The notes under the pieces are model-generated. The model did no database searches and was not told where the DNA came from. It was given only the letters and a program-made list of their open reading frames with translations. 40,843 nt of DNA from Oscillospiraceae bacterium. Lineage in GTDB: Bacteria; Bacillota; Clostridia; Oscillospirales; Oscillospiraceae. How positions within the stretch are numbered: the stretch's first letter is position 1; each line of letters starts with the position of its first letter. A program made the translations under genes and the position numbers. Of this stretch, positions 33,151 through 40,312 are shown piece by piece. Location of the stretch: contig JAFTTQ010000144.1 of NCBI GenBank assembly GCA_017466665.1, positions 1-40,843 on the forward strand. The letters run 5' to 3'.

Positions 33151-33849
33151 ATGGAAAATTATCTTGAGCATCGCAAACGGGTAAAGGACAGATTCCGCAA
33201 GGAAGGTCTTGAGAATTTTGACGAGCGTTACGCTTTGGAGCTTATGCTGTTTTACTGTGTCCCGAGAAAGGACACCAGAGAGCTTGCAATTCGCTTGCTG
33301 GAGCATTTTGGCTCCATTGTTCAGGTGCTCGATGCCACTTCAGAAGAACTGGAACGGGTACCGGGGGTAGGGGAAGGAATCTCCACATTTATTTCCTTTC
33401 GCAGAGAACTGGAGCGGTATTACCGTATCAAACGGGATGAACAGCCGCTTACGCCTATGGTCACACCGGAGGATTTTGGAAAAAGCCTGCGGGCAAAATT
33501 TATCCATCAGCGTAATGAGGTTGTCTATGTGTTATGCTTAGACGCGAAATGTAAGCTTTTAGGCTGCCTGTTCGTGGGAGAGGGAAGTGTAAACTCTGCC
33601 AATATCCCCATTCGCAGGATCGTGGAGATATGCCTGAACGCAAATGCTACCTCTGTTGTACTTTCTCATAATCACCCCGGTGGCTTGGCGTTCCCATCCG
33701 GTGACGATATTCAGACGACATACCATTTGGCAAGGGCACTCAGCACGGTGGATATTCATTTGCTGGATCATCTGATCTTCACCGACGGTGATTATATTTC
33801 CATGGCACAATCCGGCTACTATAAAGGCGTTGAAGCAGCATGGCAGTAA
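33151..33849 (+). CDS. radC: RadC-family JAB/MPN domain protein
   Basis: A 232-aa RadC. The N-terminal helix-hairpin-helix domain (RVKDRFRKEGLENFDERYAL, then VPGVGEGISTFISFRREL) is followed by a JAMM metalloprotease-like domain with LSHNHPGGLAFPSGDDI (HxHxxxxxxxxD). Despite the name, a DNA-repair role is doubtful; the biochemical function is unknown. I use the ATG at 33151, 7 bases after TGAGG; the in-frame TTG at 33145 is too close. It is divergent from the kinase gene. Confidence 0.94.
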   Translation: MENYLEHRKRVKDRFRKEGLENFDERYALELMLFYCVPRKDTRELAIRLLEHFGSIVQVLDATSEELERVPGVGEGISTFISFRRELERYYRIKRDEQPLTPMVTPEDFGKSLRAKFIHQRNEVVYVLCLDAKCKLLGCLFVGEGSVNSANIPIRRIVEICLNANATSVVLSHNHPGGLAFPSGDDIQTTYHLARALSTVDIHLLDHLIFTDGDYISMAQSGYYKGVEAAWQ

Positions 33850-33863
33850 AGAGGGGATAGATC

Positions 33864-34493
33864 GTGAACAGGCGTTGTGTGATCGTAGGCGGTGCCGCGA
33901 TCGAAGATTATAAGACAATTCAAAAGCATTTATTCGACAGCGATTTTTATATTTTTTGCGACAGCGGACTTTCCCATATTTCAGCTCTTGGTGTTAAGCC
34001 TGATTTGATCGTTGGAGATTTTGATTCTCATTCGAATCCGCATTTGAATGTGGAGACCATTGTGCTGCCCTGTGAAAAGGATGATACAGATACGTTTTAC
34101 GCGGTGAAAGAGGCAATCAAACGTGGTTTTTCGGAGTTTTTACTAATTGGTGTTGTGGGAAAAAGATTCGATCATTCCCTGGGAAATGTTTCGATTTTAT
34201 ATTATCTGGATTCATTAGGGATGCAGGGAATAATCCTTGACGATTACTCTCATATGCAGATCGTATCCTGTGAGCCTGTATATGTCGAGGATTCCTATGC
34301 TTTCTTCTCTCTTTTGAATATTTCCGGCAAAGCAGAGGGGATCACCATTGAAAATGCGAAATATCCCCTGGAGAATGCCAAAATAACCTGTGAATACCAA
34401 TACGGAGTCAGCAATGAAGTACTGCCGGGGAAAACATCGAAAATTACAGTAAAAAATGGAAAACTACTGCTTATTAAGGTGTTAAAAGATTGA
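33864..34493 (+). CDS. thiN: Thiamine pyrophosphokinase
   Basis: A 209-aa thiamine diphosphokinase converting thiamine plus ATP to the cofactor used by Dxs in this window, among others. Family motifs are FCDSGLSHISALGVKPDLIV, GDFDSHSN, CEKDDTDTFYAVKEAIKRG (with the DxTD-like catalytic acids) and LIGVVGKRFDHSLGNVSIL. It starts with GTG at 33864 after GAGGGGAT and follows radC by 14 bp, so the two are probably one operon. The usual rsgA-rpe neighbours are absent. Confidence 0.93.
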   Translation: MNRRCVIVGGAAIEDYKTIQKHLFDSDFYIFCDSGLSHISALGVKPDLIVGDFDSHSNPHLNVETIVLPCEKDDTDTFYAVKEAIKRGFSEFLLIGVVGKRFDHSLGNVSILYYLDSLGMQGIILDDYSHMQIVSCEPVYVEDSYAFFSLLNISGKAEGITIENAKYPLENAKITCEYQYGVSNEVLPGKTSKITVKNGKLLLIKVLKD

Positions 34494-34679
34494 CACTGCA
34501 CAATACTAATCGGTAAGATGATGGCGTTGGAGCATTTTGAACTGAAAGCTGACAGATGTTGTAAATGATTCATCGTATGTGATCCCTTGCTAATTTGATC
34601 CTGTATATAGTTATTATAATACGATGAAATTGTTTTATACTTGAATGGAATTGTTCTTATACTAATCATTTTTTCTCCT

Positions 34680-34706
34680 AAAAAAGGCGGGGTTTACACC
34701 CCGCCA
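34680..34706 (-). terminator. Terminator after the small lipoprotein gene
   Basis: GGCGGGGT, a short loop and ACCCCGCC; on the minus strand it is followed by TTTTTTAGG. The 34494-34679 stretch beside it is AT-rich and I see no gene in it. Confidence 0.85.
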
Positions 34707-34729
34707 GCATATAATATTTCATTAAATCC

Positions 34730-35221
34730 TCAGCCCACGATAAATTTTATCGCATACCACGGATTATACGGGGTACTACCTGCAGAATCTATCGTCGCCT
34801 TGACATATCCCTGATAACTGCCGATATCTTCTTCTAAAAAATAAATCTGCAAAACCATATCCTCGTCTTTTAACGGAACTTCAAAAACACCGATGGGGAA
34901 CACCGTAGGAAGCCAAGTCTCATCATATACCACATCGTTGGAAATAATCCGATCAAAATTTGTAGAATATGCAGAATAAATATAGATATCAGCATCTTCA
35001 GTAAGTGCCTTTTTAGAAACTTGAACGGTAAAAAACTCATCAGTGAATTCAAGAATAGTGAACTCATATTCCACCTTGTCTGAATGTGATACGGTAAAGG
35101 TCTCCCCGACTTGATAGTATCCATCGAACTCGTCGGCACTGTTAGAGTTTGAGCATCCCGCCAAGGCGATAAGTAGTGAAAGCAGACACAGGCAAATGAA
35201 AGTACATTTGAATTGCTTCAT
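34730..35221 (-). CDS. Small secreted lipoprotein of unknown function
   Basis: A 163-aa predicted lipoprotein: MKQFKCTFICLCLLSLLIAL, then a lipobox AGC giving a lipidated Cys near residue 23. A short Ser/Asn linker precedes one beta-rich domain (YYQVGETFTVSHSDKVEYEF onward) that loosely resembles DUF4352-like Ig folds; I am not sure of that. The start at 35221 is fixed by AGGAGG 8 bases upstream; an ATG at 35227 overlaps the site. AT-rich and isolated, at the edge of an accessory region. Confidence 0.8.
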   Translation of the reverse strand: MKQFKCTFICLCLLSLLIALAGCSNSNSADEFDGYYQVGETFTVSHSDKVEYEFTILEFTDEFFTVQVSKKALTEDADIYIYSAYSTNFDRIISNDVVYDETWLPTVFPIGVFEVPLKDEDMVLQIYFLEEDIGSYQGYVKATIDSAGSTPYNPWYAIKFIVG

Positions 35222-35329
35222 ATTCATCCCTCCTATGCCTATTGTACCATAATAGTCAAGTGTTTTGTAGGGTCTTAGGTGGTCAGCACCCCCAAAAATG
35301 GCCCAGTGCATCCCGATTGTAATATTTGA

Positions 35330-35524
35330 TTTTCCTATGGAAGACCGAGAAGTTCGACCTACGCTTCAGCACTGTACAAGAAAATTCTTAGGGAAAACGG
35401 TTTGCTTGACATTGGTTTCCATGATTTGAGACCTACATACGCCACATTATTTCTTAGTGAGAACATAGATTTGAAGGCTCTATCTAATTCGCTTGGCCAT
35501 GCTAAGAATTTTGGAAATCGGTAG
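35330..35524 (+). pseudogene. Tyrosine recombinase (integrase) C-terminal remnant
   Basis: About 64 codons, open from just after a TGA at 35327 to TAG at 35522-35524, read FHDLRPTYATLFLSENIDLK and then ALSNSLGHAKNF. This is the catalytic box II region (HxxR) and the LGHA motif of phage/ICE tyrosine integrases; the usual second His of HDLRHTYAT is Pro here. The N-terminal domain, box I Arg and the catalytic Tyr are missing, and no start codon or Shine-Dalgarno is seen. It is a decayed fragment marking a past insertion next to the cobalamin locus. Confidence 0.75.
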
Positions 35525-35789
35525 CTATGGTAATAAGCAGGCAATCCAAGAATCCAAAAAAGCACACAATGCAGCGATCCTGCGCTTTACGGAAACCCTG
35601 CGCCCATCCGGACAAGAAGATCAGTTGTATGTCTGCATACGGCATCAATGTGGCGAATCTGGCTGAGAAATGCGGAATGGAATTTTGCACGGGTGCCGAA
35701 AAAACTGTTTTTATTTGGTATGTTTGTTTTTATGTAAAAATCCACTAAAATCGGAAGCAGGAACTTATGAGTTTCGTACTTTTCTGCGG
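35525..35789. other. Non-coding stretch between integrase remnant and riboswitch
   Basis: About 265 bases with short, out-of-frame fragments (for example the frame SKKAHNAAILRFTETLRPSG at 35553-35612) that could be further decay of the integrated element. No gene, promoter or strong hairpin is supported here. Confidence 0.5.
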
Positions 35790-35817
35790 TTGACTTTTAG
35801 TATATTTGTGATATAAT
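35790..35817 (+). promoter_or_regulatory. Promoter of the cobalamin-riboswitch operon
   Basis: TTGACT (35790-35795), a 16-base spacer and a perfect TATAAT (35812-35817). The predicted start near 35824 lies just before the riboswitch. Confidence 0.8.
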
Positions 35818-35829
35818 TGTGGCAACGAA

Positions 35830-36126
35830 AATTAAATATTTGTTCCGTGGCCGGGGTGATCGCAAGACGACTTCTCGGCTGAACAAGATAATGGGGTGCA
35901 AATCCCCGCGCTGCCGGCGCTGTAAGTGTCGAGATAGCCTGCCGTTGACGAAAGTCAGTCATTGGATTTTTTCTGAGAAGGCAGACAGGTTATCGTTTGA
36001 GACACAAGTCAGAAGACCTACGGAACTATATTTTCCTCTTTGCACCCGTGCGATGGGCAAAGGGCGCTTGTGTTACGCAGAAAAACGGCTGCGGCAGTAT
36101 TGAATTACTGCCGCAGTTTTTATTTT
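35830..36126 (+). promoter_or_regulatory. Cobalamin (B12) riboswitch with intrinsic terminator
   Basis: The core reads GGGGTGCAAATCCCCGC (35894-35909), then GCTGCCGGCGCTGTAAG, matching the conserved GGGTGaaAATCCC...CCCGCCACTGTAA stretch of the cobalamin family. The B12-box-like AGTCAGAAGACCTAC lies at 36007-36021. The expression platform is a strong terminator, CTGCGGCAGTA, loop, TACTGCCGCAG, TTTTTATTTTT (about 36091-36126). Binding of cobalamin should favour termination, so downstream genes are expected to be on when B12 is scarce. Confidence 0.93.
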
Positions 36127-36140
36127 TGGGAGTGCAGTTT

Positions 36141-36326
36141 GTGAGACCGTCAAGACAGAATATGTTTCAGGCAGTAATCAACCGTATGGTTCACGAGGCA
36201 TTAATGCAAAAGCATGAAGCCTTTGTACTGGATCATCAGTATGATACGGATGAGCAGTTTTACAATACTCCCTCTAAATTGAATCAAACGGACGAGAAAG
36301 AAAACAACATTTGCGTAATAGAATAA
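36141..36326 (+). CDS. Small hypothetical protein (61 aa), first ORF after the B12 riboswitch
   Basis: A 61-aa ORF starting at GTG 36141 with GGGAG (36128-36132) about 8 bases upstream, directly after the riboswitch terminator. It reads MRPSRQNMFQAVINRMVHEA and then a polar, acidic tail rich in His, Asp and Asn (EAFVLDHQYDTDEQFY). There is no signal peptide or membrane segment. I recognise no family. It may be a true small protein, a leader peptide or a chance ORF; its place makes it the first gene controlled by the riboswitch. Confidence 0.5.
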   Translation: MRPSRQNMFQAVINRMVHEALMQKHEAFVLDHQYDTDEQFYNTPSKLNQTDEKENNICVIE

Positions 36327-36331
36327 AACAC

Positions 36332-36426
36332 TGCGGCTGATTGCCCTCGTGCCGCAGATAGCAGGCATTGGATTCCCCCAAGCCGTAGATTGGGGCACCG
36401 GTCAGAAAGACAGCCGGTGCCCCAAA
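36332..36426 (+). repeat. Two hairpins between the 61-aa ORF and the DUF4430 gene
   Basis: CTGCGGC/GCCGCAG (36332-36358) and the strong GGGGCACCGG/CCGGTGCCCC stem (about 36393-36424). Neither is followed by a T-run, so they are probably not terminators. The second ends about 15 bases before the Shine-Dalgarno of the next gene and could affect mRNA processing or translation. Confidence 0.6.
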
Positions 36427-36451
36427 ACCAACAATGATGTGGAGAATGAAT

Positions 36452-38254
36452 GTGAAAAAGACACAGCTGATTTACAAGTCCATCGCAGCATTGCTGTTTA
36501 TAGCATTGGTGATTGGGATGGTTAGCTTGTGCAGCGGTTTGCGTCATAAGCCGCCGCAAGGATTAGATGCTGAAATACAGGAAATCAATCCAGAGGCAGA
36601 TTTGCCGGTACCCAATGGATCAAGCGAGAATGCAAAGCAACCGGAACTTTTGGAAACAGAACCGCCTGAAACAGACCCACCGGAAACAGAACCGTCCGAA
36701 ATGGAGCCTAATACAACTGATCCGGAAGAAACCCTGCCGGAGGATACAACCGAGCCGGATTCTTCTTCGGGCAATAATGATACTGAAGAAGGCGGAGAAG
36801 GCGTGCTGCCGGGGGATGGGCCGGAGGATGACAGCGAACTTGAATTTATAACAAGCTTGAAAAGCAAGTATACATACGACCAGCTTGAACATGATACTGT
36901 TTTCTTTACTGCTCATTTGAACAATGGCGGGGATTTAACTTTGCGTGTAAAGCTGTATAACAGTCAAACACCTCAAAACGGACAGACTTTGACCGGTGAC
37001 GGTAACAATTATCAGGCTGTATTGTGCCGCAATGAAACAAATTTTTTCACCTTTTATGCAAAGGATGGCGGTGTAACGGTAGATGAAATCACGATCCCTG
37101 TTCAATATGTGGCACGGTTAGCGGATGAAGATAATCCCACAATCGGCGAAAATCCGCCTGTCATTGTTACCAATTTGCAGGGCGTGGAAAAGTTGAGCAA
37201 CCGAAACTTTACTCTGACGGTACAGGCAACGGCATATACAGGCAGCACGCTGTATTCCAGCAATATTGAGGTTATGCTGGATGGAGAACGCATCACCGGA
37301 CCTACCGGTGGCCCCGTCTATGAATATCAGCTGTATTTCAAAGACCCGGAGGTTGGCGATATTGTCCATCATACGGTAACCGTCTGTGCATGGGACAATA
37401 AAGGAAACTCGACGTTTGTAGCCTATAACTTTGACTATCAATTTGTGGATACCGGCGGTGAGATCGGCACGGCCTATATCATTTTGGATATGACCACGGT
37501 TGGCCTTGGTATTGTGGATGAACCTTATACTTACCGAATCAAGCAGAATATGCCGGCCTCCTATGCGGTTATGGAAATGCTGACGGAGTACGGCTATGAA
37601 TTCACCTATGCTGGCACGCCGGATGTAGGCTTCTATCTGCGCCGGATCCACAGCGGCGGTATGATGGATTATTCGGATATCCCGGATAATCTATGGAACA
37701 AGGTGCTGCAGGATCAACTGAGCTTGACCGGGCAGTATGATCACGACAGTCTTGGCGAATTTGACTTTACCCAGGGCTCCGGTTGGATGTACTCCGTCGG
37801 CGGAACGGTTTATGCAGGTAAGGGTCTATCAACCTACTTCCTGAATAACGGTGATACGCTGTATTTGCGATTCACCTTGGCATACGGAAAGGATATCGGT
37901 GGATACTCCTCCACGGGAGGAGCTTTCGGCGTGCTTCCCACCTATTGCGGCAAGTGGATCAATGACACGTATATTGATATGCATCAGTGGGGGGAAGCCA
38001 CAGTTACCATAGAGCCGACCTGTACGCAGGATGGTGAAATGAGCTGCGTATGCTCGGTCTGCGGAGATATGAAGGATACTGTTTCTATTCCGGCTTTGGG
38101 GCATAGTTACTATGAAGTCAGCCGAACCGAGCCTGCCAATGGAAACGACGGTTTTGTGCTTTACGAATGTGAGCACTGCAAGGAAGAAAAGAAGGAGACA
38201 ATCCTATGGAAGGAAGAAACCACCATACCGCCAGAACCTACACAAACCGGGTAG
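36452..38254 (+). CDS. Surface protein with DUF4430 (transcobalamin beta-domain-like) module
   Basis: A 600-aa exported protein. An N-terminal signal/anchor helix lies at about residues 8-28, then a Pro/Glu/Thr-rich stalk (about 40-105, with ETEPPETDPPETEPSE repeats). Two Ig-like beta domains (about 130-330) precede a DUF4430 domain (about 340-485) holding MPASYAVMEMLTEYGYEFTY, GSGWMYSVGGTVYAGKGLST and NNGDTLYLRFTLAYGKDIGG. DUF4430 is the fold of the small C-terminal domain of vertebrate transcobalamin/intrinsic factor. A CxxC-containing C-terminal repeat follows (CVCSVCGDMKDTVSIPALGH, about 530-576). I use the GTG at 36452, 7 bases after TGGAG. It sits under the B12 riboswitch and overlaps the next gene by 49 bp. 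Confidence 0.85.
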   Translation: MKKTQLIYKSIAALLFIALVIGMVSLCSGLRHKPPQGLDAEIQEINPEADLPVPNGSSENAKQPELLETEPPETDPPETEPSEMEPNTTDPEETLPEDTTEPDSSSGNNDTEEGGEGVLPGDGPEDDSELEFITSLKSKYTYDQLEHDTVFFTAHLNNGGDLTLRVKLYNSQTPQNGQTLTGDGNNYQAVLCRNETNFFTFYAKDGGVTVDEITIPVQYVARLADEDNPTIGENPPVIVTNLQGVEKLSNRNFTLTVQATAYTGSTLYSSNIEVMLDGERITGPTGGPVYEYQLYFKDPEVGDIVHHTVTVCAWDNKGNSTFVAYNFDYQFVDTGGEIGTAYIILDMTTVGLGIVDEPYTYRIKQNMPASYAVMEMLTEYGYEFTYAGTPDVGFYLRRIHSGGMMDYSDIPDNLWNKVLQDQLSLTGQYDHDSLGEFDFTQGSGWMYSVGGTVYAGKGLSTYFLNNGDTLYLRFTLAYGKDIGGYSSTGGAFGVLPTYCGKWINDTYIDMHQWGEATVTIEPTCTQDGEMSCVCSVCGDMKDTVSIPALGHSYYEVSRTEPANGNDGFVLYECEHCKEEKKETILWKEETTIPPEPTQTG

Positions 38255-39381
38255 CGTCTTTGTTGTTGGCGCTTGTATTGGTTGTAGTGACACCGCTGAC
38301 GGTGTTTGCAAGTTCCCAAGACCCCTTGCAGGCGTTGGCAAAGAAGGTCGGCTGTGCCTATGAGGACATCTTAACATCCGATCTGGTGATCCCCGGCGAA
38401 TCCGTATCCGATTGGATCGCCATAGCTACCGGCTGCTCCGGCAATCCCGTCAAGCGTAACGCCTACCTGAAAGGTCTGGAAGCTTATGTGACGGCGGAAT
38501 ATGAGAAAAACGGTTGCCTTCACAATATTAAGGCGACGGAATATCACCGGATCAGCTTGGCTGTGCTGGCACTGGGCGGTGATCCGACCTGCTTTGGCGT
38601 AGACAGCTCCGGCAATCCCATCAACCTGATTGCGGAAGGAACTTATAATTGGAGCAATTCGGATTCCCTCGGGATGCAGGGCCTCAACGGATGGATTTTT
38701 GCATTGATCACCTTGGATGCTAAGTGTTACGATGTGCCGCCTGATGCTGTTTATACCAGAGAGGACATCGTTGCTGCCATTTTGGACGCACAGACGGAGG
38801 AGGGCGGCTTTGGTCTGTCCGGTGGAGCATCGGATGTAGACATTACTGCCATGACCTTGCAGGCGTTAGCACCTTACTATCATAATGATGTGAATGTACA
38901 AAGCAGTGTAGACAGAGCTCTTGGCTGGCTGTCGGCACAGCAAAGCGACAGCGGTGATTTTACCAGTTGGGGCGAAGGTACAGCGGAAGGAACGGCACAG
39001 ACTGTGATCGCATTGTGCAGCCTTGGAATTGACCCCAGAACAGATGCACGATTCATCAAAAACGGTCACTCAGCCATGGATGGTCTTTTGCAGTATCAGA
39101 CCCAAAGCGGTATGTTCAAACACACCCTTGACGGTGATGAGGATGTTATGGCCACCGAGCAGGCGGCATTGGCGCTGATCGCTGTGCAGCGCCTGGATCA
39201 GGATGGAAACCGCATATATGATTTTACGGAAATTGCGGTTTATGAAGGCGAAGACGATCCGGTATCTGAAAAGAACCCCACAGACACTGGCGTTTGGATC
39301 GCTGTTGCAGCAAGTGCTGTTTTGGTTACAGGCGGCACAGTTGTCGTGTTTATGAAGAGAGGAAAGAAAAAGCATGTATGA
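38206..39381 (+). CDS. Surface protein with prenyltransferase-like alpha/alpha barrel (transcobalamin alpha-domain-like)
   Basis: A 391-aa exported protein. Its signal peptide is SLLLALVLVVVTPLTVFASS (about residues 17-36). A helical-repeat domain (about 40-345) of the terpenoid-cyclase/prenyltransferase toroid type follows, with repeats such as RISLAVLALGGDP, GLNGWIFALITLDAK, EEGGFGLSGGASDVDITAMT and GTAQTVIALCSLGIDP. The large domain of transcobalamin/intrinsic factor has this alpha6/alpha6 barrel. The C-terminus has a sorting-signal-like end: NPTDTG (about 357-362), a 20-residue hydrophobic stretch and KRGKKKHV. AAGGAG lies 8 bases before the ATG. It overlaps the DUF4430 gene by 49 bp and moxR by 8 bp, so translation is tightly linked. 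Confidence 0.88.
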   Translation: MEGRNHHTARTYTNRVASLLLALVLVVVTPLTVFASSQDPLQALAKKVGCAYEDILTSDLVIPGESVSDWIAIATGCSGNPVKRNAYLKGLEAYVTAEYEKNGCLHNIKATEYHRISLAVLALGGDPTCFGVDSSGNPINLIAEGTYNWSNSDSLGMQGLNGWIFALITLDAKCYDVPPDAVYTREDIVAAILDAQTEEGGFGLSGGASDVDITAMTLQALAPYYHNDVNVQSSVDRALGWLSAQQSDSGDFTSWGEGTAEGTAQTVIALCSLGIDPRTDARFIKNGHSAMDGLLQYQTQSGMFKHTLDGDEDVMATEQAALALIAVQRLDQDGNRIYDFTEIAVYEGEDDPVSEKNPTDTGVWIAVAASAVLVTGGTVVVFMKRGKKKHV

Positions 39382-40312
39382 AGTAACGGAAAAAATTATC
39401 CGGGAAGTAAAAAAGGTCATCGTCGGTAAGGACGAGGTAGTAAGCAAGATCTGGACTGCGATCCTTGCCGAGGGACATGTACTGCTGGAGGATGTACCCG
39501 GTGTCGGCAAAACCACGATGGCGTTGTCCTTTGCCAAGGCACTTGGACTGGACGAAAAGCGTGTCCAGTTTACACCGGACACGATGCCCTCTGATATTAT
39601 TGGCTTTTCTGTATTTGATAAAGAGAAGCTTGTCTACCAGCCCGGTGCGGTTATGACGAATCTGTTGCTGGCGGACGAGATCAACCGTACCTCCAGTAAA
39701 ACCCAGTCGGCACTGCTGGAAGCAATGGAAGAAAAGCGGGTCACCGTAGATGGGGTGACCCATCCGCTGCCGGCTCCCTTTGTGGTATTGGCAACTCAAA
39801 ACCCGGTCGGCTCTGCAGGCACCCAAAACCTGCCCAATTCCCAGCTTGACCGCTTTATTATGAAGCTGCAAATGGGTTATCCTGACCTGAAAAGCCAGAT
39901 CGACATCTTAAAAGATCGTGGGCATGGAAATCCCCTGGATCAAGTGGAGCCGATCATGACCCGGGAGGAACTGGTACATACCATTCAAAAGGTAGCGGAT
40001 GCCCACATTGCCGACAGCGTATATGACTATATTGCCAGACTAGCCGAGGCGACTCGGAATCATCGTATGATTCAGCTTGGTGTCAGCCCCCGTGGTGCAC
40101 TGGCTCTTTGCCGGGTGGCGAAGGCCCGCGCCTTTGTGAATAAGCGGGATTTTGTTACCCCGGAGGATGTAAAGGCATCGGCAAAGGATGTGTTTGCCCA
40201 CAGACTGATTTTGTCCTCTAAGGCTAGGCTGAATGATTACAACGCAGAAATGCTGGTGGACGAGATCCTAACAAGCACCGCATTGCCTGCAATTACGGAG
40301 AAGAATCTATGA
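39374..40312 (+). CDS. MoxR-family AAA+ ATPase
   Basis: A 312-aa MoxR-type AAA_3 ATPase. Walker A is in LLEDVPGVGKTTMALSFAKA, Walker B in NLLLADEINRTSSKTQSALL, sensor 1 in VVLATQNPVGSAG, with a C-terminal lid domain (LGVSPRGALALCRVAKARAF). MoxR proteins are thought to act as chaperones that mature or activate partner proteins, usually with DUF58 and von Willebrand or transglutaminase partners. It starts within the end of the alpha-barrel gene and overlaps the DUF58 gene by 4 bp, so it belongs to the same operon as the B12-regulated surface proteins. Confidence 0.95.
   Translation: MYEVTEKIIREVKKVIVGKDEVVSKIWTAILAEGHVLLEDVPGVGKTTMALSFAKALGLDEKRVQFTPDTMPSDIIGFSVFDKEKLVYQPGAVMTNLLLADEINRTSSKTQSALLEAMEEKRVTVDGVTHPLPAPFVVLATQNPVGSAGTQNLPNSQLDRFIMKLQMGYPDLKSQIDILKDRGHGNPLDQVEPIMTREELVHTIQKVADAHIADSVYDYIARLAEATRNHRMIQLGVSPRGALALCRVAKARAFVNKRDFVTPEDVKASAKDVFAHRLILSSKARLNDYNAEMLVDEILTSTALPAITEKNL

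Noticed and set aside
34295..34669. Minus-strand frame overlapping the thiamine pyrophosphokinase gene
   Set aside because: Half of it is antisense to a confident gene and the rest is low-complexity AT-rich DNA; no start signal.
35275..35320. GGTCAGCACCCCCAAAAATG-type stretch resembling an IS21-like end
   Set aside because: Only one short end-like sequence is seen, with no matching inverted end or transposase; too weak to annotate.
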